DNA of 36,266 nucleotides from Acidobacteriota bacterium (lineage in GTDB: Bacteria > Acidobacteriota > Terriglobia > UBA7540): positions 1 through 36,266 of the forward strand of contig CADDZJ010000039.1 in assembly GCA_902812415.1 (NCBI GenBank). Direction: 5' to 3'. Of this stretch, positions 35,340-36,266 are shown piece by piece (the first letter of the stretch is position 1; each line of letters starts with the position of its first letter). The notes under the pieces are model-generated. The model worked only from the letters and a program-made list of their open reading frames with translations, had not been told where the DNA came from and made no database searches. A program made the position numbers and the translations under genes.

Positions 35340-35822
35340 ATGCTAAGATTCTTTGTCGGGCTTGGAGTGGCGGCCTTTGTAGCCATGGCCTCTCCCTCCC
35401 AGGCGAGTCAACCGACTTGCCTTCCGGTTTGCACCCGTGTCGCGGTACATGCCGGTTCCAAGGATGGAGTTGCCACCTGGTATGGGGACGAATTCCAGGG
35501 AGGCCTAACAGCCAGCGGCGAAGTATACGATAAGAATGCTTTAACCGCCGCTCATCCCGATTTGCCTCTTGGGACTCAAATCCGGGTTACTAACCTCAAA
35601 AACCGTCGCTCCCTGATACTCCGCATCAACGACCGAGGGCCTTATGTACGGGGCCGCCTTCTGGACGTCTCGCGCGCAGCCGCGCGACGCCTGGGCTTCC
35701 TCAATTCAGGAAAAGCCTGGGTTCGCATTGAAGTACTCAAACTTGCCAACCACCCTCAATATCACCTGGTCTGTCCAGGCGCGAGACTCTTCGCCCTGAA
35801 CAGATTTTCCCGCTCCATGTAA
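35340..35822 (+). CDS. RlpA-like double-psi beta-barrel protein
   Basis: The 160-residue protein has a signal peptide (MLRFFVGLGVAAFVAMASP, cleavage after QAS). The RlpA-type barrel follows: GVATWYGDEFQGGLTASGE, NALTAAHPDLPLGTQIRV and LRINDRGPYVRGRLLDVS, including the conserved His and the NDRGP motif. RlpA proteins act on peptidoglycan, cutting glycan strands lacking side peptides in some species. There is no lipobox cysteine and no SPOR domain, so it is probably a free periplasmic form. AAAGGAGGT (35328-35336) is a near-perfect Shine-Dalgarno. Two Cys (27, 31) sit just after the signal peptide. Stands alone on the plus strand. Confidence 0.88.
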   Translation: MLRFFVGLGVAAFVAMASPSQASQPTCLPVCTRVAVHAGSKDGVATWYGDEFQGGLTASGEVYDKNALTAAHPDLPLGTQIRVTNLKNRRSLILRINDRGPYVRGRLLDVSRAAARRLGFLNSGKAWVRIEVLKLANHPQYHLVCPGARLFALNRFSRSM

Positions 35823-35840
35823 CTAAGAAAGCAAGAACCA

Positions 35841-35928
35841 ATGACGAGTGATAAGTAGCGAGTAAAAACTACTTTCTACTCCCTTCATCTCATCCCACGG
35901 CCTTCAGCAACTACTTTTCACTCGTCAT
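35841..35928. repeat. Interspersed inverted repeat family B, copy 3
   Basis: ATGACGAGTGA (35841-35851) and TCACTCGTCAT (35918-35928) are perfect 11-base arms, the same as at 1965-2034 apart from the outermost bases. It lies between rlpA and gpmI, next to a family C repeat. Confidence 0.7.
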
Positions 35929-35937
35929 TCCGCTTAA

Positions 35938-36002
35938 GCTGCCTATTGCCTTTGCTTTCTGCCATCTGCTTTCTGCCTACTGTCTTCCGCCTTCGGCCTT
36001 CT
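35938..36002 (-). repeat. Repeat family C, copy 5 (overlaps the 3' end of gpmI)
   Basis: Plus-strand CTTTCTGCCATCTGCTTTCT and TGCCTACTGTCTTCCGCCTT are the complement of the GCAGAAGGCAGAAAGC family. The part from 35977 to 36002 is coding: it specifies the last residues and TAG stop of the phosphoglycerate mutase. Confidence 0.75.
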
Positions 36003-36266
36003 CAACCACCCTCAAATCATGTCCTCCCATTTCTCGAGGCTGCTCGGCTCCCATCACGCCAAGTAGCGTGGGAGCAATATCGGCGAGCGCGCCGCCTTCC
36101 CGAAGTTTGACCGTCTTCCCTTGCTCTGATACCAGGATAAAGGGCACAGGGTTCGTGGTATGGGCAGTATGAGGGCCGCCGGTCTCAGGGTCTACCATCA
36201 ACTCAGCATTGCCGTGGTCTGCGGTTATCAGAATGACGCCGTTCCTGGCGCGGACAGCCCGATAGA
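35977..36266 (-). CDS. gpmI: 2,3-bisphosphoglycerate-independent phosphoglycerate mutase (C-terminal end)
   Basis: The frame is open through the right edge, giving the last 95 or so residues. The sequence [18 protein letters not shown], then [18 protein letters not shown] and [14 protein letters not shown], is the alkaline-phosphatase-fold C-terminus of iPGM, with the metal-binding DHG and the TAHTTNPVP motif. The enzyme interconverts 3- and 2-phosphoglycerate, so this is a fourth glycolytic gene in the window. The final residues EKAEGGRQ and the TAG stop are encoded by a family C repeat, unlike the usual ending of the family at about GHDL. Confidence 0.93.
   Translation of the reverse strand, partial: YRAVRARNGVILITADHGNAELMVDPETGGPHTAHTTNPVPFILVSEQGKTVKLREGGALADIAPTLLGVMGAEQPREMGGHDLRVVEKAEGGRQ

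Overview
The window reads as a chromosomal segment of an Acidobacteriota bacterium (inferred, not proven). Pointers are a large Oar-type TonB-dependent receptor with a carboxypeptidase-regulatory-like N-terminus, a cytochrome c/PQQ beta-propeller dehydrogenase, a short Lys/His-rich secreted protein, and intergenic spaces filled with short interspersed repeats of several families. I saw no transposase, integrase, rRNA or CRISPR array.

Layout. 1-1724 (-) is the 5' part of the receptor gene, which runs off the left edge. 1725-2938 is a long non-coding, repeat-rich stretch. 2939-7321 (+) carries lower-glycolysis genes gap, pgk and tpiA, with a four-helix-bundle (23S rRNA intervening-sequence family) gene inserted between gap and pgk, then secG and a tRNA-Leu(GAG). 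7577-17187 (-) carries a CPBP membrane protease, an uncharacterised conserved protein, uvrA, and pentose-phosphate genes pgl, zwf and tkt. gnd (17550-18956, +) completes the oxidative pentose-phosphate set and ends in a strong bidirectional terminator shared with a small secreted-protein gene. 19662-21449 (+) encodes a cytochrome c-PQQ dehydrogenase. The right edge holds an ECF sigma/anti-sigma/TPR-protein operon (-), an RlpA-like gene (+) and the 3' end of gpmI (-), another glycolytic gene.

The most distinctive block is 21801-32008 (+), seven co-directional genes: a fatty-acyl-reductase-like SDR, an ACP/fatty-acid-adenylating/acyltransferase fusion, a PlsY-like acyltransferase, a HAD-IB phosphatase, a LarA-like (DUF2088) protein, an NAD-dependent epimerase-like SDR and a diacylglycerol-kinase-like lipid kinase. 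A good sigma70-type promoter lies ahead of the first. Together they can activate a fatty acid, reduce it, transfer it to a glycerol backbone, and dephosphorylate or phosphorylate the lipid. This suggests a dedicated pathway for an unusual (possibly ether or alkyl) membrane lipid. The acyltransferase domain of the fusion has Arg where the catalytic His of the NHx4D motif belongs.

Two other points deserve attention. First, a purine-rich repeat family starts at the stop codons of gap, pgk and gpmI and appears in inverted form just before the ribosome-binding sites of pgk and tpiA, so spacers in the gap-pgk-tpiA cluster are bounded by inverted copies. Second, the 6-phosphogluconate dehydrogenase has Asp-Val-Asn where NADP-dependent relatives have Asn-Arg-Ser/Thr, predicting NAD preference.
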